Of a stretch of DNA of 64,000 nt, positions 33,941 to 44,042 are shown in pieces; position 1 is the first letter of the stretch, and each line of letters opens with the position of its first letter. Source of the stretch: Kurthia populi (GTDB taxonomy: Bacteria > Bacillota > Bacilli > Bacillales_A > Planococcaceae). The notes beneath the pieces were generated by a model, which was not told the DNA's origin, made no database searches, and saw only the letters and a list, made by a program, of their open reading frames with translations. The position numbers were made by a program, and so were the translations under genes. The stretch covers positions 93,587 through 157,586 of the forward strand of contig NZ_JBHUOR010000023.1 in assembly GCF_042686175.1 (NCBI RefSeq). The letters are read 5' to 3'.

Positions 33941-36900
33941 ATGAAAAAAAGGTTAATTGCATCTTTGGTAATGTCTATTAGCTTGGGTGGATTAGGTATC
34001 GCAAATAATGCTTCTGCTAAGACGCTTGATAAGGATGGGCTGTTAAAGACGAATAAGGGCAAGGTTGTGATGGGGTATCACGTATTTGAGGGCAAGCTTT
34101 ATAAAAATGGCCGCCTGAGTAAGGGCTATGCGGTAATTGGGAAGGGTGCGAAGGCGAAGCTCTATTATAATGGCTCACTGAAAAAGGGCTATAAGACAGC
34201 TCAGAAAAAGACGCTGTTATTTAAAGATGGTGTGCTTGTAAAGGGCTATAAGCAAGCGGGTAAAGGAGCTCGACTGTATAAAAATGGTCGATTAGCTACT
34301 GGCTATCGTGTGCATAAGGCAGCAGATGGAACGACGTATTTGTATCAACATGGTGTGTTGAAAAAAGGGTATAAAAAAGCAACTCGAAATGATGAAGTGA
34401 CTTTATTTTTAGATGGACATGTGGCACAAGGATTCGCTGAATTTCAAAAACGTCTTTATGAGAATGGAAAATTGAATTCAGGGATGAAGGAATATAAGAA
34501 TATTTTATATAAAGACAGTGAACCTTTTACAGGAATATATAGTTATTTGAAGTACAACAATGGAGAATTAACAACGAATGATGCGCAGGCTATTACATTA
34601 TCTAAATTATTGGAGCAGGTTGATGTGACATATAACAAGTATAATCAATCGCTCGGTACGATTAGTAGTTATTATACGTTCAATCAACTTTTAAATGAAA
34701 AATATAAACCGTATTTACTCCAGGCAAAATTAGACGATGTAAAAATACCAAGAGTGGCTAGTGATGATTATTATGGAGCGTTAAATAAATTCCAAAAGCT
34801 TCTTGAAGATAATTTTACGCAGCAGGAATTTAATGTGGCACTCATTGATTATGTGAGTCATTTAGAGGCATTAACTCAACAAGAATTATCGTTATTCAGC
34901 CAATTAACAACTGAAGGAGCAACACTTGTAAAAAGCGCTGCATCATCAAAAAATACACTTTCACTAGAGAGTCTCGCAATGGTCTATAAAACAACACAGT
35001 CACTAGAGGAAGCTAAAAATGAATATTTAAATCATATTCAAGTTGCTATTTTGAACGATAGTGTGAATTTACCTCAATATACTTTTGAGCCTAAGAAAAA
35101 AGGCGCAAAAGCATTGACGCATTTTTTTACAGAAGTAAATCCTATAAATGGTAATAGTTCTATGATAGTTGTAGCAGGAAAAGTTCCTTCTGATCCGAAT
35201 AATAATTCAGTAACGGGGTCTTATGTATATCCATCTAGTGTACTAATGACAACGAATCAAGACACGACGAATTCAGGCAATAAATTAATACCGGAAAATC
35301 AATTATCAAATATAATGTCGCATTTGTCTTCACCAATGCTTACGAATTTAAATATGAGTGAGAGTGGGAATCAAGCAGTTCTCCAAAATTTTGGTATTAC
35401 TTTTTTAAATAAACAGCAAGCTCTACTACCTGCGCTTTCGGAAAAGATACAGATCCCGATTTCAATTAATGAAGTAAAGACGCATGCTCTTATTGATGCG
35501 ATACCATCTCTTTTTTATGTGGATAGTGAAGAAAAAGCGATTGAAAAAATCGAAATGGCTTTAAAATCCAATATATTATTTAATGGAGTAAATATTTCTG
35601 TTGTAAAGCAAAAAGATGGTGAATATAAGGTATTCGTCTTCCAAAGAACACCGATTTTATTTGTTTTTGAAAAAACTGTAGTGGTACAAGTGGATAAAAA
35701 GATGGAGGCGTTAGAAGAGATTGTGAATGCATTACCTACTGCATTTCCAGATTCTAATCCACAAAAAATAGAAGATTCCCTCAAAAAAATGCTTCAGGGA
35801 ACGCAAGTAGAAGTAAATATAACGGAAATTTTAGACAATAGATTTGCATATCAAGGTCGTTATTCACTAGATGGCAAAGTCACCTACCGAACTTTATCAA
35901 TACCTCCAAAAGTACCTTTAGCTTTTATTGCAAGTGTAATGAGTCAGAATATGCATGTAGATGTTGAGAATAAGGAGAATTTGGTATCGAAAATTAAAGA
36001 AGAACTAACAAATCGACTTAAACCATTTTCTGGCGATTCGTCAGTGGAATATGAAATAATTCAACAAGATGAACATCAGTATAAAATGATTGTATCAAGA
36101 GGAGAAGAAAAAGAAGAAAGATTACTCTCTGTCACGTATTCTATTGGTTCAAATGATGGTTCTTCTATAGTGATTGGTGAGAATTCTTTTACTGTCCCTA
36201 TTCCCAAACTAACTCCAGAACAAATGGAAAAGCTAAGCCGTTTAATGAGAGCAGAAGCTATAAAGGATGCTCTTAATAATATTCCTCATAAGGTGGTTTT
36301 AAAAAATAAGGATGGAAAAGAGCAACAGTTAAGAGAAATATTGCAGCCGTATTTGAGAGATTTAGCTTTTTCTATCAATGAAATCAATGAAAATTCATTT
36401 AGGATTTCCATAATAGATGACTTACAGATTCACAGAAGAGATGTCGGTGTTGAGTATAATTTGGCATTAGGAATTTTAGAAGAAGCTTCAACTAAAATTA
36501 GCGGTCGATATGAAGTTCTAGAAAACACTGATGCAAACTTGATCGTGAAAGATATGATTGAACGAGAAATCCAAAATGAAAAAATAGCAATATCAGTCAA
36601 TGGACAGTTTGTCACGATTTCTTTAGATGGAGAGCAGATTCAAAAAGAAATTAATATCACAGTTAAGCCAGATGTAGATAAAGTGGCGCTTGAGGCTGCA
36701 CTTAGTAAGGTGAAGGGGAGCTATTCCTTTGCATATGACACAAGCTCACTAACTGCAGCTGTGAAAAATGCGATTGAGCAGGCGATTTCAGATGCGACAA
36801 TTAGTGTTTCTGTGGCGAGTGATTACACAGTGACATTAACTCGAAATGGCAAGGCCGTAACAAAAACTGTTTCTGTGACACGTGAGGATAAGCCATATGT

Positions 36901-38167
36901 GCCAGAAACTGTAACAGCTGGTACGGTTCAGCAGGCGGCATCGCAAATTCAGCTACCAGCAGAAATGGTGCTACCGGCAAATGCTTATACACAAGCACAG
37001 CAGCGCGCGTTACTACTTGCGGAGGCGAAAAAGAAATTAGGCAGTAACTATAGTGTTACCATCAAGTCATTTAAATTTGTACAGCCTGTAAGTGCATTAA
37101 GTAAGGTAAAGGCGAAGGTGGCAGAAAGCGAAGAGCCACAATATCTGACAGTAGCTGTGACGTTTGATGTTTCGCGTAGTGGCTATACAGCAACAACAAG
37201 TGAGCTTCAGACGAAATTTTTAGTGACAGATGAAATGAAGGAAGCGGCATTTGCGGCTATTCAACAAGCCATGAAGCAACCACATACTGACTTTACAAAG
37301 GTGCACCCAGGTCTTCAAATGATGCTCGATGTAGCAGGGATTTTTGAGCTAGATTTAGATAGCTATGAGGAAATTCAGTACCCAACTTATATCGGAGAGT
37401 TTCGTTTGAATGATTTTATTGGAGCTGGAATTGAAGGATTTACATCACGCTTTAATGAGTTTGCGGTGACTCAAAAGAGTAATGAGGATGCTTTAGTGGA
37501 AGGAGTACAGTCTATAGTGGATGGAACGAGTAGCTACTCATTGTATGAAGTGTATGGCTGGTTTGCGAATAATTTTAGCTATTCATTAATGGATGAGAAT
37601 GCTGATGAACCATTTGCTTTAAGTAATGAAGAAGTAAGTGCCTTAATTATGAAAAAGATTGGACAGAAGGATATCACAATACCGGTGTTAATTGAAGCTT
37701 ATTTAGCTGCACAGCCAGGCGCTGAGGAAGCATCAGCGTTTATTAAAGAAAAAGAGGCGGCATTCAAGACGCTCACTGATAAATCGCAGCTTATTGATTT
37801 CTATAAGCAAATTAATGAATTGTCTTTAGATGCAAAATGGTTACTAAAGGATGAAGCTTTAGATTTACGTTATGATCAAACATTAGCGAATAGCTGGGTA
37901 CAGATTTGGTTGCATGAATTTTTCTTAAATGATTTAAATGATGTTGAATATGAAGAGGCACTTTTAGACCTTGCGGATGAGAATGGCGGAACAAAGCTAC
38001 CGGGCCAATATCCGAAGCACATCAATAAGGATATCTATGTACCATTATTACGAGATGCTGTAGCAGCTTTAACACCAGATGAACGTGACATGCTCGAGGT
38101 AGAGCTACAACGCACAGGCTATGGCAGTATTGAGTATTATTTAGCATTGTTTGCAGATATTCAGTAA
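33941..38167 (+). CDS. Giant secreted surface protein with YKNG-repeat domain
   Basis: Exported protein of 1408 aa. Signal peptide to about residue 26 (ASA). The YKNG-repeat domain covers residues about 28-205 with the same unit order as S-layer-like protein 1 (EGKLYKNGRLSKGY, KKTLLFKDGVLVKGY, GARLYKNGRLATGY, LYQHGVLKKGY). From about residue 500 to 985 there are about six diverged modules of 70-85 residues, each ending in strands such as ISVSVASDYTVTLTRNGKAV. The last 400 residues are helical and unlike known domains. ATG 33941 has CGGAGG upstream; the open frame back to 33923 has none. Codon use differs between centre (AT-rich, AGA/ATA) and ends. Function unknown; wall association inferred from the shared domain. 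Confidence 0.8.
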   Translation: MKKRLIASLVMSISLGGLGIANNASAKTLDKDGLLKTNKGKVVMGYHVFEGKLYKNGRLSKGYAVIGKGAKAKLYYNGSLKKGYKTAQKKTLLFKDGVLVKGYKQAGKGARLYKNGRLATGYRVHKAADGTTYLYQHGVLKKGYKKATRNDEVTLFLDGHVAQGFAEFQKRLYENGKLNSGMKEYKNILYKDSEPFTGIYSYLKYNNGELTTNDAQAITLSKLLEQVDVTYNKYNQSLGTISSYYTFNQLLNEKYKPYLLQAKLDDVKIPRVASDDYYGALNKFQKLLEDNFTQQEFNVALIDYVSHLEALTQQELSLFSQLTTEGATLVKSAASSKNTLSLESLAMVYKTTQSLEEAKNEYLNHIQVAILNDSVNLPQYTFEPKKKGAKALTHFFTEVNPINGNSSMIVVAGKVPSDPNNNSVTGSYVYPSSVLMTTNQDTTNSGNKLIPENQLSNIMSHLSSPMLTNLNMSESGNQAVLQNFGITFLNKQQALLPALSEKIQIPISINEVKTHALIDAIPSLFYVDSEEKAIEKIEMALKSNILFNGVNISVVKQKDGEYKVFVFQRTPILFVFEKTVVVQVDKKMEALEEIVNALPTAFPDSNPQKIEDSLKKMLQGTQVEVNITEILDNRFAYQGRYSLDGKVTYRTLSIPPKVPLAFIASVMSQNMHVDVENKENLVSKIKEELTNRLKPFSGDSSVEYEIIQQDEHQYKMIVSRGEEKEERLLSVTYSIGSNDGSSIVIGENSFTVPIPKLTPEQMEKLSRLMRAEAIKDALNNIPHKVVLKNKDGKEQQLREILQPYLRDLAFSINEINENSFRISIIDDLQIHRRDVGVEYNLALGILEEASTKISGRYEVLENTDANLIVKDMIEREIQNEKIAISVNGQFVTISLDGEQIQKEINITVKPDVDKVALEAALSKVKGSYSFAYDTSSLTAAVKNAIEQAISDATISVSVASDYTVTLTRNGKAVTKTVSVTREDKPYVPETVTAGTVQQAASQIQLPAEMVLPANAYTQAQQRALLLAEAKKKLGSNYSVTIKSFKFVQPVSALSKVKAKVAESEEPQYLTVAVTFDVSRSGYTATTSELQTKFLVTDEMKEAAFAAIQQAMKQPHTDFTKVHPGLQMMLDVAGIFELDLDSYEEIQYPTYIGEFRLNDFIGAGIEGFTSRFNEFAVTQKSNEDALVEGVQSIVDGTSSYSLYEVYGWFANNFSYSLMDENADEPFALSNEEVSALIMKKIGQKDITIPVLIEAYLAAQPGAEEASAFIKEKEAAFKTLTDKSQLIDFYKQINELSLDAKWLLKDEALDLRYDQTLANSWVQIWLHEFFLNDLNDVEYEEALLDLADENGGTKLPGQYPKHINKDIYVPLLRDAVAALTPDERDMLEVELQRTGYGSIEYYLALFADIQ

Positions 38168-38201
38168 TAAAAAGAATCGCTTCGGCGGTTCTTTTTTTAT
38201 T
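38168..38201 (+). terminator. Terminator of the giant surface protein gene
   Basis: AAAAGAATCGC and GCGGTTCTTTT pair around a TTCG loop, and T's follow. Confidence 0.92.
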
Positions 38202-38266
38202 TCCCCAAAACTACCAATATCTCCCGCATTTCATCCGATATACCTTATAGAAAGAGGTGTTTGTAA

Positions 38267-39916
38267 ATGAATTACAAAGGGATGATGGGGCTTGCTGGAA
38301 TGCTTATGCTAGCTCCGATTATGGCGAGTGTACCGGCGGAGGCGAAGGTTGTATCAAAGGCGGATGTCGTGACGTCGAAGGCTACGCTCATTGAGGCAAT
38401 GCGGGCGAAGCTGTTAGCGGGTGAGACGGATTTTACGATTGATTTCCAGCTGACGTTACCGGACGGAGAAATAGAAGCGTTGTTTGACGATATTCTCGCG
38501 CAGGATGAATATTTGCATTATGCGGTAGTGAATGAGGCCATTACGGTCGGGGAGCATTCGCTGCATGTAACGCTACAGTTTATTCATTCGATGGAGGACG
38601 AGGCGAAGCTTACAGAAGCGGTGCCAGTGCTCGCTAGCCAGATTTTTAGACCGGGGATGTACGATATTGAAAAGCTACAGGCGCTGCAAAATTATATGGC
38701 GGCGAATTATACATATGGGGAAAATGCACAGTCACCTTATGCGCTTATAAAGGACAAAAAGGCGGATGATTTGGCGCATGCGCTGCTTGTAAATCGACTG
38801 CTTGCAGAGACTGGGATTGAATCAGAGCTACGCCGCGGCTATACGGGCTTTGGCGAGCGACATATTTGGAATGTCGTCCATGTCGGTGGTGCTTGGTATA
38901 ACCTTGATGTGCTGTACCGCGATGTGGATTACAACTTGAATCAGCGCCAAACGGGTTGGTTCCTTGTGTCAGATGAGACGCTTGAGAAATCGGGTACACG
39001 TTCACTTGATGAGGAGCAGCGACCGAGTGCGGCAACGGATTTATATGCGGGGCTACACGCACTGTCCTATACGACGGTGCATGAGTTAGCGGATTTACGG
39101 ACGGAGCGCTTTGTCGTCGAGCCACTTTATGCGAAGCGCCAGCTATTTTATGTGAATGACGAGCAGGCACTTGTTGTGAGTAATCAGCAGACAGTGAAAA
39201 AGCTGTCTGATGGGCCGGCCTTTGAGCTGACTTATGCGGACGGAGCAATGTATTTCTTAAATGATGAACTGCTATTATATCGTTATGATTTGGCGACGAA
39301 AACGCTGAAGCAGCTACTCGATAAGCCGGCGAATGACATTGCTATCGAGGGTGCGGAGCTGCTCGCGTATGATCGCTCAAAAATCGTCCTGCGCGTGCCG
39401 ATTACAGAGCGCGCTGAGCAGATGACGACGCTTGCTAATACGCTGACGGATGATGCGCTGGATGCGGATTTTGTGAAGCTTGCGGACCAGTTTCTAGCAG
39501 CGTATGCGCATATGTCATTGACGGAAAAGGCACTGATTTCTGCAGACACAGAGGAGAAAATTGAGCTTGTGAAAAATCAACTGCTGGAGCAATCTGCTTT
39601 TGCGGAGCTACTAAGTGAGACACCTGCATATAGCGCGCAAAAGGTGACGGCGAATGCACTGAAGACGTGGACAGTGACGCTGTCAGCAAGGCTTGAGGAG
39701 AGCGCTATGAATGAATCGAAGGTTGTTATTTACGATATGTTAGGCAATGAGGTCGAGTCACAGGTGTCGATTGATGGGAAGAAAATTCGTGTGACACCGC
39801 TTCAGCCCTACAGCGAGGATATTCCGTATACGTTATACACCAAAAAAGAACTGAAAAGCGTGAGTGGCAAGGAACTAAAAAATGACCTCTATGTGTCCTT
39901 TAGATTGGAGCTGTAA
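38267..39916 (+). CDS. Secreted transglutaminase-fold protein lacking the catalytic cysteine
   Basis: Exported protein, 549 aa, paralogous to the one at 42137. Signal peptide to residue 26 (AEA). N-terminal module, then a transglutaminase-like core at about 135-220. The His (His199, ERHIWNVVHV) and Asp (Asp214, YNLDVLY) of the triad are kept, but the Cys position is Asp168 (KADDLAHALL). A KWG/beta-propeller-like middle part follows, and a C-terminal Ig-like module (WTVTLSARLEES to the end) is shared with the subtilisin and the other transglutaminase. It is probably a non-enzymatic binding or regulatory partner. Its stop codon overlaps the subtilisin start, so the two are co-translated. Confidence 0.85.
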   Translation: MNYKGMMGLAGMLMLAPIMASVPAEAKVVSKADVVTSKATLIEAMRAKLLAGETDFTIDFQLTLPDGEIEALFDDILAQDEYLHYAVVNEAITVGEHSLHVTLQFIHSMEDEAKLTEAVPVLASQIFRPGMYDIEKLQALQNYMAANYTYGENAQSPYALIKDKKADDLAHALLVNRLLAETGIESELRRGYTGFGERHIWNVVHVGGAWYNLDVLYRDVDYNLNQRQTGWFLVSDETLEKSGTRSLDEEQRPSAATDLYAGLHALSYTTVHELADLRTERFVVEPLYAKRQLFYVNDEQALVVSNQQTVKKLSDGPAFELTYADGAMYFLNDELLLYRYDLATKTLKQLLDKPANDIAIEGAELLAYDRSKIVLRVPITERAEQMTTLANTLTDDALDADFVKLADQFLAAYAHMSLTEKALISADTEEKIELVKNQLLEQSAFAELLSETPAYSAQKVTANALKTWTVTLSARLEESAMNESKVVIYDMLGNEVESQVSIDGKKIRVTPLQPYSEDIPYTLYTKKELKSVSGKELKNDLYVSFRLEL

Positions 39917-41313
39917 TGCGTATGAAAAAATGGATCATGGGTGTGGTGCTGGCCTCTAGCTTATGCCTATTATCAGAGCCGGCGAGCGCGGCATCATCAG
40001 AGTATGTCATCGAAACAACAAAAATGGCGGCGCTGCAAAAGCGTTATTCGTTTAAAAAAATCGATAAAATCACCGGGCAGTCGATTTATAAAATTCGTGT
40101 CACAAAAGAGGTCGCGAAAAAGCTTCAGCGAGATAAGCGCGTCCAAGAGCTGACGAAAAATCGCGCAGTAAAGGTTCCGCCGACAGAAGCGGGTGTGACG
40201 GTGAAGTCAATCTCGGGTAACTGGGGGCTTGCGGATATGCAGTTTCCAGCGGCCAATCCGTTTTTAGCACAGGTGGAGGTTGCCATTATCGATAGTGGTG
40301 TCGATACAGATCATCCACTTATCGCGAGCCAGCTCGTGAACAGCTATGCGACGGATGGCTTTACGTCGGTCGAGGATGAAAACGGGCATGGCACGCATGT
40401 GGCGGGCATTGTCGCAGAGGGCACGCCGAATATTCGCATTGTGCCAATTCGCGTGCTCGATAAGTATGGGGATGGTGATATTTACAATGTTGTTGAGGGC
40501 ATTTATTATGCCATTGAGCAGCAGGTGGATGTTATTAATATGAGCCTCGGTATTGGCGAAGAGCCGGATGATGTGCTGGCGGAGGCACTAACGGACGCGG
40601 CGGAGGCCGGAATTATGATGACGGCAGCGGCAGGTAATGACTATGCCGATTATATCGAATATCCGGCATCTGCGCCGGATGTATATGGTGTGGGTGCCTA
40701 TAATTCATCCGGGCAGCGCGCACGTTTTTCACATACAGGTGAGGGGCTTGATTTCATGGGGCCTGGCTATGCGGTACAAAGTGCAAGGCTTGGCGGCGGC
40801 TACCGTACGATGAATGGCACGAGTATGGCGACGCCCTTTATTTCAAAGGCTTTGGCACTCGCAAAATCTGCGAATCCAGCGCTTCAAAAGAAAGAGCTTG
40901 AGACTTTGGCACTTGCGGCGGCTGAGCCCATTGCGGGTACGACATTTTTAGAAGCTGGTCATGGCAAAATTAATATGGATAAGCTCATGAAAGGCGCCTA
41001 TGCGACGGATGCGACGGTGCGCTATATGACACCAAAAACGTCGACCGATGCACAGAAGAAATGGACCATTACCTTGTCAGGAGCCATTGAAAATACTACT
41101 TCGAATTTCGCTAAGGTGACCGTTGTAAGTGATACTGGAGTAGCGCAAAACGTGACCGTGCAGGCGGGATCGAATGCGAAAAAAATCGACGTTCTAGCAC
41201 CGGCTAGTGGCTATGCGAATGGCATCTATTATTTACATGTGGCGAGTGGCCTAAAAGCGCAGTCAGGGAAGGTATTAAAGCAATCGACCATTAATCAATT
41301 TACGATTAACTAA
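39916..41313 (+). CDS. Secreted subtilisin-family (S8) serine protease
   Basis: Exported protease, 465 aa. Signal peptide to about residue 26; inhibitor-I9-like prodomain at about 28-88. Catalytic triad visible: Asp126 (AIIDSGVDTDHP), His158 (NGHGTHVAGI), Ser303 (NGTSMATPF), with oxyanion Asn241 (AAGND). The C-terminal 95 residues form the same Ig-like module as the neighbouring transglutaminase-fold proteins (KKWTITLSGAIENT onward), probably for wall or protein binding. ATG 39916 overlaps the upstream stop (TAATG), with TTGGAG 5 bases before it; ATG 39922 is an alternative. Likely processes surface proteins of this locus. Confidence 0.92.
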   Translation: MRMKKWIMGVVLASSLCLLSEPASAASSEYVIETTKMAALQKRYSFKKIDKITGQSIYKIRVTKEVAKKLQRDKRVQELTKNRAVKVPPTEAGVTVKSISGNWGLADMQFPAANPFLAQVEVAIIDSGVDTDHPLIASQLVNSYATDGFTSVEDENGHGTHVAGIVAEGTPNIRIVPIRVLDKYGDGDIYNVVEGIYYAIEQQVDVINMSLGIGEEPDDVLAEALTDAAEAGIMMTAAAGNDYADYIEYPASAPDVYGVGAYNSSGQRARFSHTGEGLDFMGPGYAVQSARLGGGYRTMNGTSMATPFISKALALAKSANPALQKKELETLALAAAEPIAGTTFLEAGHGKINMDKLMKGAYATDATVRYMTPKTSTDAQKKWTITLSGAIENTTSNFAKVTVVSDTGVAQNVTVQAGSNAKKIDVLAPASGYANGIYYLHVASGLKAQSGKVLKQSTINQFTIN

Positions 41314-41321
41314 GAAACTTA

Positions 41322-41368
41322 CTAAGTGTCGTATTTGTTCTTTAAGGAATTCGGCGCTTTTTTGATAC
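41322..41368 (+). terminator. Probable terminator of the subtilisin gene
   Basis: AAGTGTCG pairs with CGGCGCTT allowing G-U pairs, and six T's follow. Confidence 0.5.
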
Positions 41369-41497
41369 TTTTTGTGATGACTATTTGATAAAAATAATAA
41401 TAATTTATTTACTTTTTATGTAATTGTTCTATTCCATTTATACTTATTTTTTATTTTGTTATACTAGCAACATACCGGAATTTGGAAGGTGGAAACG

Positions 41498-41965
41498 ATG
41501 AAAAAAGTATTTTATGGCACAGCACTTGCTGCGGTATTATTACTAGGCGCTTGCTCAAGTGACGATGCAGCAGAGGATGCAAAAACAGAGGCTACAGATA
41601 AAGCGAAAGATAAAGATAAAGACACTGAAGCGGTAACGAAAGAAACGAATAAAAAGGTAGAAGAAAAAATCGCGAAGAAAAACGAGGGTGCTGTTGAGAA
41701 GAAGGCAGATTTCAAAACAGATGAAGACGTGAAAAAAGCGATTGAAAAAGAAAAAGGCGTGGATTCAGCGAATGTTCTTGTGACAGAGGCGAATGGCAAG
41801 GACTATGTCATGGTAGACATTACGGTATCGAATGATTCAAAAGCGAAGGCGAAAAAGCTCGCGACGAAATATGCGAAATCACTTAAAAAACAGCATGCGA
41901 AAAAAATCGTCGATGTACGTGTTATTTTGAATCAGGACGTACTTGCTCAAAAAACATTGAAATAA
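41498..41965 (+). CDS. Lysine/glutamate-rich lipoprotein
   Basis: Membrane-anchored lipoprotein, 155 aa, with lipobox LGAC (Cys19). A charged Lys/Glu/Asp-rich stretch (residues 25-80) follows, then a small alpha/beta domain (ANVLVTEANGKDYVMVDI and SLKKQHAKKIVDVRVIL) that resembles YhcN/YlaJ- or BON-like folds. Function unknown. ATG 41498 has GGAAGGTGG upstream; an in-frame start three codons earlier has none. Single gene with its own terminator. Confidence 0.8.
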   Translation: MKKVFYGTALAAVLLLGACSSDDAAEDAKTEATDKAKDKDKDTEAVTKETNKKVEEKIAKKNEGAVEKKADFKTDEDVKKAIEKEKGVDSANVLVTEANGKDYVMVDITVSNDSKAKAKKLATKYAKSLKKQHAKKIVDVRVILNQDVLAQKTLK

Positions 41966-41968
41966 GCA

Positions 41969-42001
41969 GGGAGGGATTAGCTTCGGCTAGCCCTTTTTTT
42001 G
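41969..42001 (+). terminator. Terminator of the lipoprotein gene
   Basis: AGGGATTAGC and GCTAGCCCT pair around a TTCG loop, and seven T's follow. Confidence 0.88.
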
Positions 42002-42136
42002 TGCCTTTAGTTCGTTGGATGAACGGCTACACACGCGCTAATGGACGAGATAGCGTACTTTCATTTACATTTTCACGTTAAAAATAGTAAAAAATTGCCG
42101 ATTTTATAGGTATGAGATAATTTAGGAGGCGAGTAA

Positions 42137-43915
42137 ATGAAAAAGTATAAACAGCTCATGGCTGTGGCGGCAATTGCTCTAGCAGCTACTACCGTTTATA
42201 GCGCTGATGTGTCAGCCACTCAGACACCTACAATGATTGCGCCAGCAGAGGCGAATGTAGCAGGCTTTAAGGAGCCAGTTGTCACAGGTAAGCTTGTAAC
42301 GTCAAAGAAAGCATCTGCGAAAAATACGGTGACTGTCGAGACCGTACAGGATCTTCAGGAGCATATAACAAAGGAATTGTTAGCCTTTAATTCGAATTTT
42401 ACGGTGAATGTGAATGAAAATTTAACAATGGACGAGCTAAAAAAATTGATTGATGACGCGTATCAAAGCAATGGCTATACGCGTGGTACGGTAGATGAAA
42501 TTGAGTTTTCATTATTAAATAAAAATGGGCAGGCCGTTATTGAAGTTAATGCAACCTATCGTCATACGAAGGCACAGGAAGCGATGGTTACAAAGAAAAT
42601 CGAAGCGATTTCAACGGATATTATAAAGGCGAATATGTCGGATATTGAAAAGCTAAAGGCTATTTATGACTACGTGGCGCTTCAGAGCACCTATACGGAA
42701 GATACGACGAATAGTCCGTATTCACCGTATACATTACTGACGGAGAAGGCGGGCGTTTGCCAGGCCTATGCACTACTGGCGTATCGTTTGCTTGAGAAGG
42801 CGGGATTTGAGAATTACTTTATTACCGGAGAGGCAAATGGCATTCCACACGCATGGAACCTTATAAAGCTTGATGGGGCCTGGTATCACTATGATACGAC
42901 GTGGGCAGACCCGGTATTTTCGGAGTCTGGCGGCGTGTATGATGACTATGTGACGTATAATTATTTTTTAGTATCTGAGCAAACGATTTTAAAGGATCAC
43001 AGCATTGATAGTGGATTTCCGGCAGCAGCAGACGCAGATTATGTGAAAGGTTTAACGGCATTAAACAGTGCGGTATTAAACTATACAATTGGTGGTCAAA
43101 CGTCGACGCTGATCAATATACCGACCTACCATGACGGCGCCTGGTATTACACGAATGCGGAATATGGCCTTTCGATGCTGAAAAATGGTGTGACGACGAA
43201 TCTGACATCAGGGGAACGTGCATTTTCGACCGTATATGCGAATGAGCAAATCTTCTTCTTAAACAATTCACTGCAGGTGTCAGCGTATCATTTAGCGACG
43301 AAGACCGTCGAGCAAAAGACGACAGAGTTGGCGACACGTTTACGAATTGAAGATAATCAATTGGTGGCCTACAATGGTGCGAAAATCGTCTATACGGAGC
43401 CATTACCAACCGCCTCTGACAACGTCATTTCGCAGGTGACAACGCTAATAGAGAATGTATTTGTGCCAAATTTCGAGCAGCAAACAACAGCATTATTAGC
43501 AAATTTTAATGCCTTAACAGCGGAGCAGCAGGCCTTATTACCGGTAGAGCAACAGGCAGCGATTGCATCAGTACAGCAGAAGCTAATGGCCCTTCAAACA
43601 TTTAATCAATCACTTGAAGCAAAGGATGCTTGGGCTACGAAGAAAACGACCGATGCACGAAAGCCATGGACCGTAACCTTATCAAAGGAGCTTGAAAATA
43701 TAGCGGCAAATAAGACGGCTATTCAGGTGCATGATATGTTTGGCGAAAAGCTTGAGGTAACAGCGGAAATTAACGGCAAGAAATTAATGATTACACCAGC
43801 GGGCGACTATAAGCCGGGGGTACCCTATACATTATTAATTAATAAGTCGTTAAAAAGCACAGATGGTAAGACACTCAAGAAGGATTTATATATGACATTC
43901 ACATTTGAACAATAA
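42137..43915 (+). CDS. Secreted transglutaminase-like protein with intact triad
   Basis: Exported protein, 592 aa. Signal peptide to about residue 27. The N-terminal module resembles the paralogue at 38267. Transglutaminase-like core with Cys208 (KAGVCQAYALL), His238 (PHAWNLIKL) and Asp253 (YHYDTTW), all three of the catalytic triad. Middle region with WYYTNAEYGLS and similar strands. C-terminal Ig-like module (WTVTLSKELENI to the end) shared with two neighbours. It could cross-link or deamidate surface proteins, or act as a peptidase; activity is inferred from the triad. Ribosome site TTAGGAGG. A type 1 repeat follows and probably terminates it. Confidence 0.9.
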   Translation: MKKYKQLMAVAAIALAATTVYSADVSATQTPTMIAPAEANVAGFKEPVVTGKLVTSKKASAKNTVTVETVQDLQEHITKELLAFNSNFTVNVNENLTMDELKKLIDDAYQSNGYTRGTVDEIEFSLLNKNGQAVIEVNATYRHTKAQEAMVTKKIEAISTDIIKANMSDIEKLKAIYDYVALQSTYTEDTTNSPYSPYTLLTEKAGVCQAYALLAYRLLEKAGFENYFITGEANGIPHAWNLIKLDGAWYHYDTTWADPVFSESGGVYDDYVTYNYFLVSEQTILKDHSIDSGFPAAADADYVKGLTALNSAVLNYTIGGQTSTLINIPTYHDGAWYYTNAEYGLSMLKNGVTTNLTSGERAFSTVYANEQIFFLNNSLQVSAYHLATKTVEQKTTELATRLRIEDNQLVAYNGAKIVYTEPLPTASDNVISQVTTLIENVFVPNFEQQTTALLANFNALTAEQQALLPVEQQAAIASVQQKLMALQTFNQSLEAKDAWATKKTTDARKPWTVTLSKELENIAANKTAIQVHDMFGEKLEVTAEINGKKLMITPAGDYKPGVPYTLLINKSLKSTDGKTLKKDLYMTFTFEQ

Positions 43916-43920
43916 TGAAA

Positions 43921-44042
43921 GAGGTGACGGGGATAAAACACGTCATTTTCCTTTTTTAGCGTTCGCAACGAAAAACCGGAACCGCGCTACAGCGCGTTTC
44001 CGGTTTTTCTTATGCTCATAGGAGACACGTATGTCCCAGCCT
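43921..44042. repeat. Palindromic intergenic repeat type 1, copy B
   Basis: Same element as 2353-2482 but inverted, with one end degraded (GAGGTGACGGGGA instead of a clean terminal repeat) and the other intact (ATGTCCCAGCC then T's). The inner hairpin pairs AAAACCGGAA-type with TTCCGGTTTT-type strands. About 120 AT-rich bases without a gene follow. Confidence 0.88.
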
